Shown: piece after piece, positions 33,392-44,519 of the stretch
Position numbering within the stretch: position 1 is the stretch's first letter
Layout of the letters: each line of letters opens with the position of its first letter
Assembly: GCA_038501625.1 (NCBI GenBank)
Contig: JAZAYU010000174.1
Span: 434,001-498,000 of the forward strand
Source of the DNA: Corbicula japonica
Taxonomy: Eukaryota > Mollusca > Bivalvia > Venerida > Cyrenidae
Length of the DNA: 64,000 nt
Direction: 5' to 3'
Translations under genes and position numbers: made by a program
The notes under the pieces: generated by a model
Databases searched by the model: none
Seen by the model: the letters and a program-made list of their open reading frames with translations, nothing else
Told to the model about the DNA's origin: nothing

Positions 33392-36300
33392 GCAGCAGTA
33401 AAAACATATGAAATTGCTTTGATGCCATGCTTTTTTTTCTATGAAAATTTCACGTTATATACACATTAGGCATTAGAACTTTGTGATTTAACAAGTGCAG
33501 ATATTCATTATTTTCCTTGCTAATATTGTTAATAGGTCCAACGCCATCTGGATTTAACAGTCGGCAAAGGTGAAGAAGCTTCCGTTGCCGACGGCAAGCC
33601 TTTCAGGCAATGCCACCCTTCAACAGAGTCGTATTTTTACACCGACACTAACGCTGCCAGCTCCGCACCTGACTCGTTGTGCACAAAAACGTTAGGACTA
33701 ATTTTAGTATATGACTATCCCCTCTCAACCACAAGTTACCGCTTCTCGATCCCAGCTGTCGTCGAATGGCAGTAACCAGCAGTAAAAACATATAAAATTG
33801 CTTTGATGCCATGCTTTTTTTCTATGAAAATTTCACGTTATATACATATTCAGCATTAGAACTTTGTGATTAAACAAGCGCAGATATTCATTGTTTTCCT
33901 TGCTAACATTGTTAATAGGTCCAATGCCATTTGGGTTTAATAGTCGGTGAAGTTGAAACAGTTTCCGTTGCCGACGGCAAGCCTTTCAGGCAATGCCACC
34001 CTTCAACAGAGTCGTATTTTTACACCTACACTAACGTTGCCAGCACCGCACCTGACTCGTTGTGCAAAAAAACATTCCGACTAATTTTAGGATATGACTA
34101 TCCCCTCTCAACCACAAGTTACCGCTTGTCGATCCAAGCTGTGGTCGAATGGCAGTAACCAGCAGTAAAAACATATAAAATTGCTTTGGTGCCATCCTTT
34201 TTTTCCATGAAAATTTCGCGTTATATACATATTCAGCATTAGAACTTTGTGATTAAACAAGCGCAGATATTCATTGTTTTCCTTGCTAACATTGTTAATA
34301 GGTCCAACGCCATATGGGTTTAATAGTCGGTGAAGTTGAAACAGTTTCCGTTGCCAACGGCAAGCCTTTCAGGCAATGCCACCCTTCAACACAGTCTTTT
34401 TTTACACCGACACTAACGCCGCAAAGCTCCGCCCCTGTGTCTTTGTGCAAAAAAACAGTCCGAGCAATTTTAGGATATGACTATCCCCTCTCAACCACAA
34501 GTTACCGCTTCTCGATCCAAGCAGTGGTCGAATGGCAGTAACCAGCAGTAAAAACATATCAAATTGCTTTGACGCCATGCTTTTTTTCTATGAAAATTTC
34601 ACGTTATATACACATTAGGCATTAGAACTTTGTGATTTAACAAGTGCAGATATTCATCAATTTCCTTGCTAATATTGTTAATAGGTCCAACACCACTTGG
34701 GTTTAACAGTCGGCGAAGGTGAAGAAGCTCCCGTTGCCGACGGCAAGCCTTTCAGGCAACGCCACCCTTCAACAGAATCGTATTTTTACAACGACACTAA
34801 CGTTGCCAGCTCCGCACCTGACTCGTTCTGCACAAAAACATTAAGACTTATTTTTGTATATGACTATCCCCTCTCAACCACAAGTTACCGCTTCTCGATC
34901 CCAGCTGTCGTCGAATGGCAGTAACCAGCAGTAAAAACATATCAAGTTGCTTTGATGCCATGCTTTTTTTTCTATGAAAATTTCACGTTATATACATATT
35001 CAGCATTAGAACTTTGTAATTAAATAAGCGCAGATATTCATTCTTTTCCTAGCTAACATTGTTAATAGGTCCAATGCCATTTGGGTTTAACAGTCGGTGA
35101 AGTTGAAACAGTTTCCGTTGCCGACGGCAAGCCTTTCAGGCAATGCCACCCTTCAACAGAGTCGTATTTTTACACCTAATCTAACGTTGCCAGCTCCGCT
35201 CCTGACTCGTTGTGCAAAAAAACATTCCGACTAATTTTAGGATATGACTATCCCCTCTCAACCACAAGTTACCGCTTGTCGATCCAAGCTGTGGTCGAAT
35301 GGCAGTAATCAGCAGTAAAAACATATAAAATTGCTTTGGTGCCATCCTTTTTTTCCATGAAAATTTCGCGTTATATACACATTCAGCATTAGAACTTTGT
35401 GATTACACAAGCGCAGATATTCACTGTTTTCCTTGCTAACATTGTTAATAGGTCCAACGCCATCTGGGTTTAATGGTCGGTGAAGTTGAAACAGTTTCCG
35501 TTGCCGACGGTAAGCCTTTCAGACAATGCCACCCTTCAACACAGTTTTTTTTTACACCGACACTAACGTCGCCAGCTCCGCCCCTGTGTCTTTGTGAAAA
35601 AAAACAAACAGTCCGAGCAATTGTAGGATATGACTTTCCCTTCTCAACAACAAGTTACCGCTTCTCGATCCAAGGTGTAGTCGAATGGCAGTAACCAGCA
35701 GTAAAAACATATGAAATTCCTTTGATGCCATGCTTTTTTTTCTATGAAAATTTCACGTTATATACACATATCAAGTTGCTTTGATGCCATGCTTTTTTTT
35801 CTATGAAAATTGCACGTTATATACATATTCAGCATTAGAACTTTGTAATTAAATAAGCGCAGATATTCATTCTTTTCCTAGCTAACATTGTTAATAGGTC
35901 CAATGCCATTTGGGTTTAACAGTCGGTGAAGTTGAAACAGTTTCCGTTGCCGACGGCAAGCCTTTCAGGCAATGCCACCCTTCAACAGAGTCGTATTTTT
36001 ACACCTAATCTAACGTTGCCAGCTCCACTCCTGACTCGTTGTGCAAAAAAAACATTCCGACTAATTTTAGGATATGACTATCCCCTCTCAACCACAAGTT
36101 ACCGCTTGTCGATCCAAGCTGTGGTCGAATGGCAGTAATCAGCAGTAAAAACATATAAAATTGCTTTGATGCCATCCTTTTTTTCCATGAAAATTTCGCG
36201 TTATATACACATTCAGCATTAGAACTTTGTGATTAAACAAGCGCAGATATTCACTGTTTTCCTTGCTAACATTGTTAATAGGTCCAACGCCATCTGGGTT

Positions 36301-37492
36301 TAATGGTCGGTGAAGTTGAAACAGTTTCCGTTGCCGACGGTAAGCCTTTCAGACAATGCCACCCTTCAACACAGTTTTTTTTTACACCGACACTAACGTC
36401 GCCAGCTCCGCCCCTGTGTCTTTGTGAAAAAAAAAACAGTCCGAGCAATTTTAGGATATGACTATCCCTTCTCAACAACAAGTTACCGCTTCTCGATCCA
36501 AGCTGTGGTCGAATGGCAGTAACCAGCAGTAAAAACATATGAAATTCCTTTGATGCCATGCTTTTTTTTCTATGAAAATTTCACGTTATATACACATTAG
36601 GCATTAGAACTTTGTAATTTAACAAGTGCAGATATTCATCAATTTCCTTGCTAATATTGTTAATAGGTCCAATGCCATCTGGGTTTAACAGTCGGTGAAG
36701 GTGAATAAGCTTCCGTTGCCGACGGCAAGCCTTTCAGGCAATGCCACCCTTCAACAGATTCGTATTTTTACACCGACACTAACGCTGCCAGCTCCGCACC
36801 TGACACCTTGGGCAAAAAAAACATTCCGACCAATTTTAGGATATGACTATCCCCTCTCAACCACAAGTTACCGCTTCTCGATCCAAGCTGTCGTCGAATG
36901 GCAGTAAGCAGCAGTAAAAACATATGAAATTGCTTTGATGCCATGCTTTTTTTTTCTATGAAAATTTAACGTTATATACACATTAGGCATTAGAAATTTG
37001 TGATTTAACAAGTGCAGATATTCATTATTTTCCTTGCTAATATTGTTAATAGGTCCAACGCCATTTGGGTTTAACAGTCGGCGAAGGTGAAGAAGCTTCC
37101 GTTGCCGACGGCAAGCCTTTCAGGCAATGCCACCCTTCAACATAGTCGTATTTTTACACCGACACTAACGCTGCCAGCTCCGCACCTTACTCGTTCTGCA
37201 CAAAAACATTCCGACCAATTTTTGTATATGACTATCCCCTCTCAACCACAAGTTACCGCTTCTCGATCCCAGCTGTCGTCGAATGGCAGTAACCAGCAGT
37301 AAAAACATATGAAATTGCTTTGATGCCATGCTTTTTTTATATGAAATTTCGCGTTATATACACATTCAGCATTAGAACTTTGTGATTTAACAAGCGCAGA
37401 TATTCTTTCTTTTCCTAGCTTACATTGTAAATAAGTCCAACGCCTTCTGTGTTTAACAGCCGGTGAATTTGAAACAGTTTCCGTTGCCGACG

Positions 37493-37799
37493 AGCCCGCC
37501 CGGCTAGCTCAGTGGATAGAGCATCGGACTGTCAATCCAGGGGTCGTGAGTTCGATCCCCAGCCGAGGCGGGAAAAATTTCTCCGTGACAATTGAACTCG
37601 GACATTGCGTCTGAGAGTCATTTGTCCCTTACCTCTGATTCAAGTGAGGAAGCAGTCAGTCGCTTGCGGAGAAATTGGTTAGTACTGGTTAGAGACCCAG
37701 GAACACCGGTTAGGTGGACTGACCGCCGGGATATAACCAGAAAGTGTTGAAACCAGGCGTTAAACCCCAAACAAACAAACAAACAAACAAACAAACAAA
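37493..37799 (+). mobile_element. tRNA-derived SINE with 12-bp target duplication
   Basis: Starts with a tRNA-like head (TAGCTCAGTGGATAGAGC as A-box arm, GTTCGATCCCC as B box, loop CTGTCAA with a GTC triplet), followed by a body including GGTTAGGTGGACTGACCG and GGCGTTAAACCCC, and ends in an (AAAC)n tail. CCGTTGCCGACG flanks it on both sides (37481-37492 and 37800-37811), proving insertion into a 383-bp unit. The head's acceptor and T stems mispair, so it is not a free tRNA-Asp gene. Confidence 0.93.
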
Positions 37800-38228
37800 C
37801 CGTTGCCGACGGCAAGTCTTTCAGGCAATGCCACCCTTCACCAGAGTCGTATTTTTACACGGGAACAAACGCTGCGAGCTCCGCCCCTGACTCCTTGTGC
37901 AAAAAAACCTTCCGACTAATTTTAGGATATGACTATCCCCTCTCAACCACAAGTTACCGCTTCTCGATCCAAGCTGTGGTCGAATGACAGTAACCAGCAG
38001 TATAAACATATAGAATTGCTTTGGTGCCATGCTTTTTTCTATGAACATTTCGCGTTATATACACACTAGGCATTAGAAATTTGTGATTTAACAAGTGCAG
38101 ATATTCATTATTTATCTTGCTAACATTGTTAATCAGTCCAACGCCATCTGGATTTAACAGTCGGTGAAGTTGAAACAGTTTCCGTTGCCGACGGCAAGCC
38201 TTTCAGGCAATACCACCCTTCAACAGAG

Positions 38229-40275
38229 TCGTATTTTTTTTTTGCACAACGACTCAGGGGCGGCGCTGGCAGCGTTAGTGTCCGTGTTAAAAAACGACTC
38301 TTTTGAAAGGTGGCATTGCCTGAAAGGAAACTGTTTCACAGTCACCGACTGATAAACCCAGATGGCTTTGAACCTATTAACAATGTTAGCAAGGAAAAGA
38401 ATGAATATCTGCGCGTGTTTAATCACAAAGTTCTAATGCTGAATGTGTATTTAACGTGAAATTTTCATAGAAAAAAAGCATGGCATCAAAGCAATTTCAT
38501 ATGTTTTTACTGCTGGTTACTGCCATTCGACGACAGCTAAGATCGAGAAGCGGTAACTTGTGGTTGAGAGGGGATAGTCATATCCTAAAAGTGGACGTAA
38601 TATTTTTTTGCACAGCGAGTCAGGTGCGGAGCTGCCAACGTTAGTTCCCGTGTCAAAATACTACTCTTTTGAAGGGTGGCATTGTCTGAAAGGCTTGCCG
38701 TCGGCAACGGGGGATTTTCACCTTTGCCGACTGTTAAACCTAGATGACATTGGACCTATTGACAATGTTAGCAAGGACAAGAGTGAATATCTGGGCTTGT
38801 AAAATCGCAAAGTTCTAATGCTTTATGTGTATATAACGTGAAATTTTCATAGAAAACAAAAAGCATTGCATCAAAGCAATTTCATATGTTTTTACTGCTG
38901 GTTACTGCCATTCGACGACATCTTGGATCGAGAAGCGGTAACTTGTGATTGAGAGGGGATAGTCACATTCTAAAATTGGTGTGACTGTTTTTTTGCACAA
39001 CGACTCAGGGGCGTAGCTGGCAGCGTTAGTGTCGGTGTAAAAAAATACTCTTTTGAAGGGTGGCATTGTCTGAAAGGTTTGCCGTCGGCAACGAAAACTT
39101 CTTCACCTTCGCCAACTGTTAAACCCAGATTGCATTGGACCTATTAACAATGTTAGCAAGCAAAAGAATGAATATCTGCGCTTGTTTAATCACAAAGTTC
39201 TAATGCTGAATGTGTATATATACCGTGAAATTTTCATAGAAAAAAGCATGGCATCAAAGCAATTTGATATGTTTATACTGCTGGTTGCTGCCGTTCGATG
39301 ACAGCTTGGATCGAGAAGCGGTAACTTGTGATTGAGAGGGGATAGTCATATCCTAAAATTGGACAGAATGTTTTTTTGCACAACGACTCAGGGGCGGCGC
39401 TGGCAGCGTTAGTGTCCGTGTCAAAAAACGACTCTTTTGAAGGGTGTCATTGCCTGAAAGGCTTGCCGTCGGCAACGGAAACTGTTTCACCTTCACCTTC
39501 ACCGACTGATAAACCCAGATGGCTTTGAACCTATTAACAATGTTAGCAAGGGAAAGAATGAATATCTGCGCTTATTTAATCACAAAGTTCGAATGCTGAA
39601 TGTGTATTTAACGTGAAATTTTCATAGAAAAAAGCATGGCATCAAAGCAATTTAATATGTTTTTACTGCTGGTTACTGACATTCTACGACAGTTTGGATC
39701 GAGAAGCGGTAACTTGTGGTTGAGAGGGGATAGTCATATCCTAAAATTGGTCGTAATATTTGTTTGCACAGCAAGTCAGGTGCGGAGCTGGCAGTGTTAG
39801 TGTACGTGTCAAAATACTACTCTTCTCAAGGGTGGCATTGTCTGAAAGGCTTGCCGTCGGCAACGGAAGCTTTTTCACCTTCGCCGACAGTTAAACCCAG
39901 ATGGCATTGGACATATTAACAATGTTAGCAAGGACAAGAATGAATATCTGCGCTTGTTAAATCACAAAGTTATAGTGCTGAATGTGTATATAACGTGAAA
40001 TTTTCATAGAAAAAAAGCATGGCATCAAAGCAATTTCATATGTTTTTACTGCTGGTTACTGCCATTCGACGACAGCTTGGGTCGAGAAGCGGTAACTTGT
40101 GATTTAGAGGGGATAGTCATATACTAAAATTGGTGTGACTGTTTTTTTTTGCACAACGACTCAGGGGCGTAGCTGGCAGCGTTAGTGTCCGTGTAAAAGA
40201 AAGACTCTATTGAATGGTGGCATTGCCTGAAAGGCTTGCCGTCGGCAACGGAAGCTTCTTCGCCTTCGCCGACTG
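38229..40275 (-). repeat. Inverted array of about 383-bp units
   Basis: After a T-rich junction near 38230-38242 the same unit appears on the minus strand. GGCATTGCCTGAAAGG-type blocks lie near 38309, 38680, 39061, 39448, 39831 and 40217, about six copies. Coding blocks are more decayed than in the direct half. The array stops abruptly at about 40275, at the start of the minisatellite-linked inverted arm. Confidence 0.9.
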
Positions 40276-40712
40276 AAGTGAATTTAATCATAATATAAAC
40301 TCAAGTTCTCATTTCCTGTCTTCTTTACAGCTGTATGAGGCTGTGTTTTCTGAATGTAGATACTTTTGAAATGCATATGACTGTCAGCTGTGATAATGCT
40401 AGCATGGTTGAAGACTTTCCTGGTTCAAATTTCAAATGTATATGTTCTGATACATGTGCTTTTGCTAACAGTTGTTGGTGCCATCAGTAACAGCAATGCT
40501 GTTACTACCAACAGTAACACTTGTATTACTGCTGTTCCTCAAGCAGTGTTACTGATGTAACTGCCGGCAGTGTTACTGGTGTTAGTCCCAGCAGTATTAC
40601 TGCTGTTACTGCTGTTACTGCCAGCAGTGTTACAGCAGTGTTACTGCTGTTACTGCTGTTACTGCCAGCAGTGTTACAGCAGTGTTACTGCTGTTACTGC
40701 CAGCAGTGTTAC
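40276..40712 (-). repeat. Right arm of 10-kb-spaced inverted repeat with minisatellite
   Basis: Reverse complement of 29346-30157: AGTAACAGCAATGCTG, GTTGTTGGTGCCATCAG and the 35-bp motif CAGTGTTACAGCAGTGTTAC, about three units here against eleven on the left. Confidence 0.85.
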
Positions 40713-41181
40713 AATTTCTTCAAATCTGGGAATATTCAATAAACAATTTAATTTAATTAAAGGTACAAATTATAATTTTAAATTGAAATCAAACTCTTAG
40801 ATATTTGCCATTGAATGCTGTTGATTAATCAAAATACATTGTCCTATTCAATAAACAATGTAATTTAATTAAAGGTACAAACTATAATTTCATTGTTAAA
40901 TTTGAAATTAAACTCCTAAATATTTGAATTTGAATGTTGTTGATTAAATAAACTACATTGTCTTGTTATTACCTGTAGTATACACGATATATGTCAGTAA
41001 CATATGATAATGTAAAATTTCTGAATTATGAATTGTAACTGCTGGTACTAATACGCATAAATTAGAAAAGTATTATCATAACTTTCCACTGCTGATTGAA
41101 CGAAGTATATTTTTTGTGTGTCGTTGTTTTTGTTAAATAAATTCTGCTAATAGGCATTATTTGAGTTTTATGTTATTAAAG

Positions 41182-41340
41182 GTAAGACAGTACAGGAATG
41201 ACATAATGCACTCCTCAGATCTTGAAGTGACAGACGCCAATTTGAAAACGTATATTGAAGACATGGATGCAATTTTAGACGACCCAACGCAACTTAGGAA
41301 TGACAACTATGCCCAACTGGCCAGACAAAAACTTAAAAAG
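41182..41340 (+). CDS. HEPN-NACHT gene exon 2: HEPN motif exon
   Basis: Starts at phase 0 after ATTAAAG with VRQYRNDIMHSSDLEVTDAN. RNDIMH fits the HEPN R-x4-H catalytic motif and aligns with the RNEIMHSS segment I recall in CXorf38. Encodes 53 codons; ends in phase 0 before GTATTA. The frame is intact. Confidence 0.75.
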
Positions 41341-41521
41341 GTATTATAAGTTTTAATTTTAGCGCTTCTTGTTTTTTCTTTATATTATTGGATTGACCAA
41401 TACGTCAAGAAGCAAAACTCACATAAACTTCTTAATATGAACCTTTTATTTGTTTCGAACCTGTATAAGTTTCATTTACACAACAGAATATTCTGACTGA
41501 AACATTCTTTATACCTTTCAG

Positions 41522-41902
41522 CTTTTGGAAACTGACATTTTTATATCAACAGAAGATGAAATATCAATTATTCGTGAAGCACAAAGATCTTTGAAACAGA
41601 ATTTTAATAGTCAAGCGGAAAGTCTCCAGGAGATTGCCCAAAACCTAGATACTACGAAAGAAGTTTATCTAAACCGGTTTGAAAACATTGAAAAAACTCA
41701 GGATTCATTAAGAAAGGCAATTGAAGACTTTAACAATAAAATAGGTGACCAGCAAAAGTTAATGTCTGACATTCAGCAAGTTAAAACTGATTTGGAATCA
41801 ATGAAAACAGAGGCGAAGACAAACCAACAGAGAATTACTGATCGAATTGTGGTTATTGAAGAAAGTATAAAAAAACTAGAAGCAGTTCTGCAAAAAAAAA
41901 TA
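41522..41902 (+). CDS. HEPN-NACHT gene exon 3: coiled coil
   Basis: 127 codons in phase 0, acceptor CTTTCAG, donor GTAAGT. The residues show continuous heptads (for example REAQRSLKQNF, LNRFENIEKTQDSLRKAIED, KKLEAVLQK) with no Pro or Gly for most of its length. Coiled coils at this position commonly mediate oligomerisation. The frame is intact. Confidence 0.75.
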
Positions 41903-42320
41903 GTAAGTTATGTCAGAAAATGGAGTTAATACTGAGTGCAAAAAATGTGATGTGCATGATAATTAGATATACGGGCGTTTTAATACAATGTATTAGTCAA
42001 CAGACAAAATCCAAATGCAAATGTTTACGAATGCCATTTAGAGCCAAAACCGAAAGTAAGTAGAACATTAGAGCCGAAACCAAAAGTGAGTAGAAAATAA
42101 ATGCATCTTCCATAATATTTCGGCTTAAATACTTTTGTCCGACTAATGAAACGATGTTTATGTTTAATTTTTATCAAAGATGTCGACAAATTCAGCAGCT
42201 TAAATTTAAGATCTTTTTATTCGGGTCAAGCTTTTTGTGGTCAACTGCCAGATTAAAAAAATCTCCAATCCCTTTGACTGAACATTAAAACATATTAAGA
42301 AGTTTTTTTCGCCATTTCAG

Positions 42321-42393
42321 AAATTAGAGACAGTGCAAAAAGTGAACGACGGGCGTCACAAAGAGCAATTAGAATATCTTGAGAAGAAAACTG
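42321..42393 (+). CDS. HEPN-NACHT gene exon 4
   Basis: Acceptor CCATTTCAG, donor GTGAGC, 73 bases (phase 0 to 1). Encodes KLETVQKVNDGRHKEQLEYL and a few further residues, extending the coiled coil. Its phase fits the start of exon 5. Confidence 0.6.
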
Positions 42394-42545
42394 GTGAGCT
42401 GTTATCACTGTTAAATAATTTTGTATATAATTAACGACAATAAGAACTAGTGGAGTTACAAGTCAGTAGAATACATATATATATGATAAGAAACATTTGT
42501 AAAAGATTCTCTATTTTCTTGGCAAGCAATTAAAGTTTTATTTTA

Positions 42546-43560
42546 CCCCCGCTTCGAAGAAGAGAGGGGTATATTGTTTTACCTTTGTCCGTTCGTTCTT
42601 CCGTGCGTGCGTGCGTCCGTAACAAAATTTCCGTCACAATTTTCTCAGCAACTATAACATGCGGCAGCCTGATACTCTGCATATTGCTTCATCCTAAAGT
42701 GTTGTAAAGTGATTTTATGTTCCTTGCTTATCTACTTCCTGTTTGTATCATATTTTTAGATTTTGTTACTATATAGGTGCATTACATCAACCAAAGGGCA
42801 TTTTTATTTACCGTTGCAGTTTTCTAAGCAAATATAACATTCAGCAGCCTGATATTTTGCATATTGCTCTATCCTAGTCCCATGTGGTGTAAAGAGATGT
42901 TATGCTCCATGCTCATCTACTTCCTGTTTACTGAATACTTACTTTTTTTTACACATAATTGAACAATTTACGTCGCAGATTTCTAAGCAACTGCAACATG
43001 TGGCAACATGATATTTTGCATAATGCTTTATCCTATAGTCCTATATTGTGTGAAGCGATTTTATGCTCCTAGCTCTTCTACTTCCTGATTACCGAATACT
43101 CAGATTTTTACACATAGATGACAAACATGCACAATTTCCGTCGCAGTTTTCTAAGCAACTTTAACATGCAGCAGCCTTATGTTTTGCATATTGCTTTATA
43201 TAGTCCCATATGGTGTTAAGCGATTTTATGCTCCTAGCTCTTCTACTTCCTGTTTACTGAATACTTAGATTTTTATACGTTGATGACAAACCTGCACAAT
43301 TTCCGTCGCAGTTTTCTAAGCAACGGCCTGATATTTTGCATATTATTGCTTTGTGTTAATTGTTTGTGATGTCTTTTTTGAAACTGATTATTTTATTAAC
43401 CATGCATTCTCTCTTTCTCTTCTTCTTGACTGTGTGGGGAAGCTATTTTTTCTGAATGTGGCAATTCCTGATATGCATATTTCACCTTTTTTCTATAGTC
43501 CCATATGGTGTAAAGCGATTTTACCCTCCTTGCTCATCTACTTTGAAAACAACCGAACAC
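42546..43560 (+). repeat. Bivalve-type repeat: CCCCCGCTTCGAAGAAG head and about 175-bp tandem units
   Basis: Head at 42546 with GTGCGTGCGTGCGTCCGT, then four to five diverged units with GCAGCCTGATATTTTGCATA and TTATGCTCC, then CTTCCTGTTTAC. The last unit is interrupted by an inverted family A repeat copy (43344-43495). It lies in intron 4 of the HEPN-NACHT gene. Confidence 0.8.
43344..43495 (-). repeat. Dispersed repeat family A copy, inverted, inserted in a tandem unit
   Basis: Minus-strand reading shows AAGGTGAAATATGCATATCA, the ACACAGTCAAGAAGAAG block and CAATTAACA. The host unit continues with TATAGTCCCATATGGTG on the far side, as in intact neighbours, so both ends of the insertion are visible. 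Confidence 0.75.
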
Positions 43561-43619
43561 GACAAATATGAGAATACTGCAGGCTCGGTTTGATTGAGCC
43601 TGTTCATGGGCAGTAATGC

Positions 43620-44519
43620 CAATGCATATTACTGCTCACGCCACCTAGCCCCGGGTTGAGCGCAACTCATTAATTACACCAATAAATAGTACAATTTCGA
43701 TCCATTCCAAACAATGGTATGCGTATGGAGGTAAACATGGAACCTTCAATGAGGTATTTTCAGATTAATACTATTCCAAGTTCAGTGGCGTATGGTCCCC
43801 AGATAAAAAATGGGGTTTCCCTAAACGAGGAAACAATGGGCGGAACTAAACAGAATAAGTGTTTATCATGTGACTGGTGAGCTTGTCGCTTGTCTGTTAT
43901 TAAATAATGAGGAGTTGAAGCATACAATCTAAAAACAATTCTTATCAGACAAAGAGGATTCCTGATAATTATTCATTGTAAACTTTTTTTAAAATTCACA
44001 TTAGTTTTTTACAGACCAAAATAAGTTTTTGTTATTTTCGGTTGTTATATAACCTTCCCAATCGGTGTAAAAACTATTAAAATGGAAATAGCAAATAGGA
44101 AAATATTCCAGACTCCGTTCTTTTGAGCATGTTTAAAATAAGTATGGAAAAGCATAAAACTACCATTGCAACCTAGCTGCGGGTTGATCGCAACTCAATA
44201 TTAACAGCAGTAAACAATACGATATGCATCTATCTCGTTTTGCCCTAAACGCAAAAATTATTAGCAATGTTAACGAAATAGAATTTCGATAGGGGATATG
44301 ATACAGCTAAAACAGGAACGGCTGCCTTGCTTGTCAAACATGACGATCGAATGAACTACGAGTGATTATTATTAAGTACCCATTGGAGAGGATGGACCTT
44401 GGATTGCTATGTTCTCTTTAATAATACGTGTCACCACATCACAATATTAAGAATAACATTCCTTTAACGAATCATTTTACTATTTAAATTATCATTTAAA
44501 ACTAAAAATATACTTTCAG
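43620..44519. other. Intron 4 remainder with a diverged duplication
   Basis: Blocks near 43650-43735 and 44172-44260 share CACCTAG, CGGGTTGA, CGCAACTCA and a following AT stretch. A small hairpin (CAGGCTC...GAGCCTG) lies at 43580-43602. No exon is seen. Confidence 0.5.

Larger units (their letters stand above)
32650..38228 (+). repeat. Direct array of about 383-bp exon-like units
   Basis: About 14 units in direct orientation. The GGTCCAA junction recurs at 33151, 33535, 33918, 34301, 34684, 35068, 35451, 35897, 36281, 36665, 37052, 37435 and 38135, spaced 383-387 except where an internal duplication (35897) or the SINE (38135) adds length. A diverged first unit lies before 33151. Each unit has a TTGCTAACATTGTTAATAG-type branch point and acceptor, then a coding-like block of 79 codons ending in TGGCAGTAA, then an AT-rich spacer. 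Units starting at 33151, 33535, 33918, 34301, 34684 and 35451 are fully open; those at 35068 and 35897 carry a stop at TACACCTAA. Confidence 0.9.
23182..41181 (+). other. 18-kb intron 1 of the HEPN-NACHT gene
   Basis: Donor GTAAAA at 23182 and acceptor ATTAAAG at 41181 join exons whose protein halves belong to the same DUF4559 domain in the same phase. Tandem repeats and transposons described below fill most of it. About 30980-32650 and 40713-41181 look like ordinary AT-rich intron DNA. Confidence 0.65.

Noticed and set aside
37494..37572. Apparent tRNA-Asp (GTC) gene
   Set aside because: Acceptor and T stems mispair, and the sequence is the head of a SINE with body, AAAC tail and target duplications.
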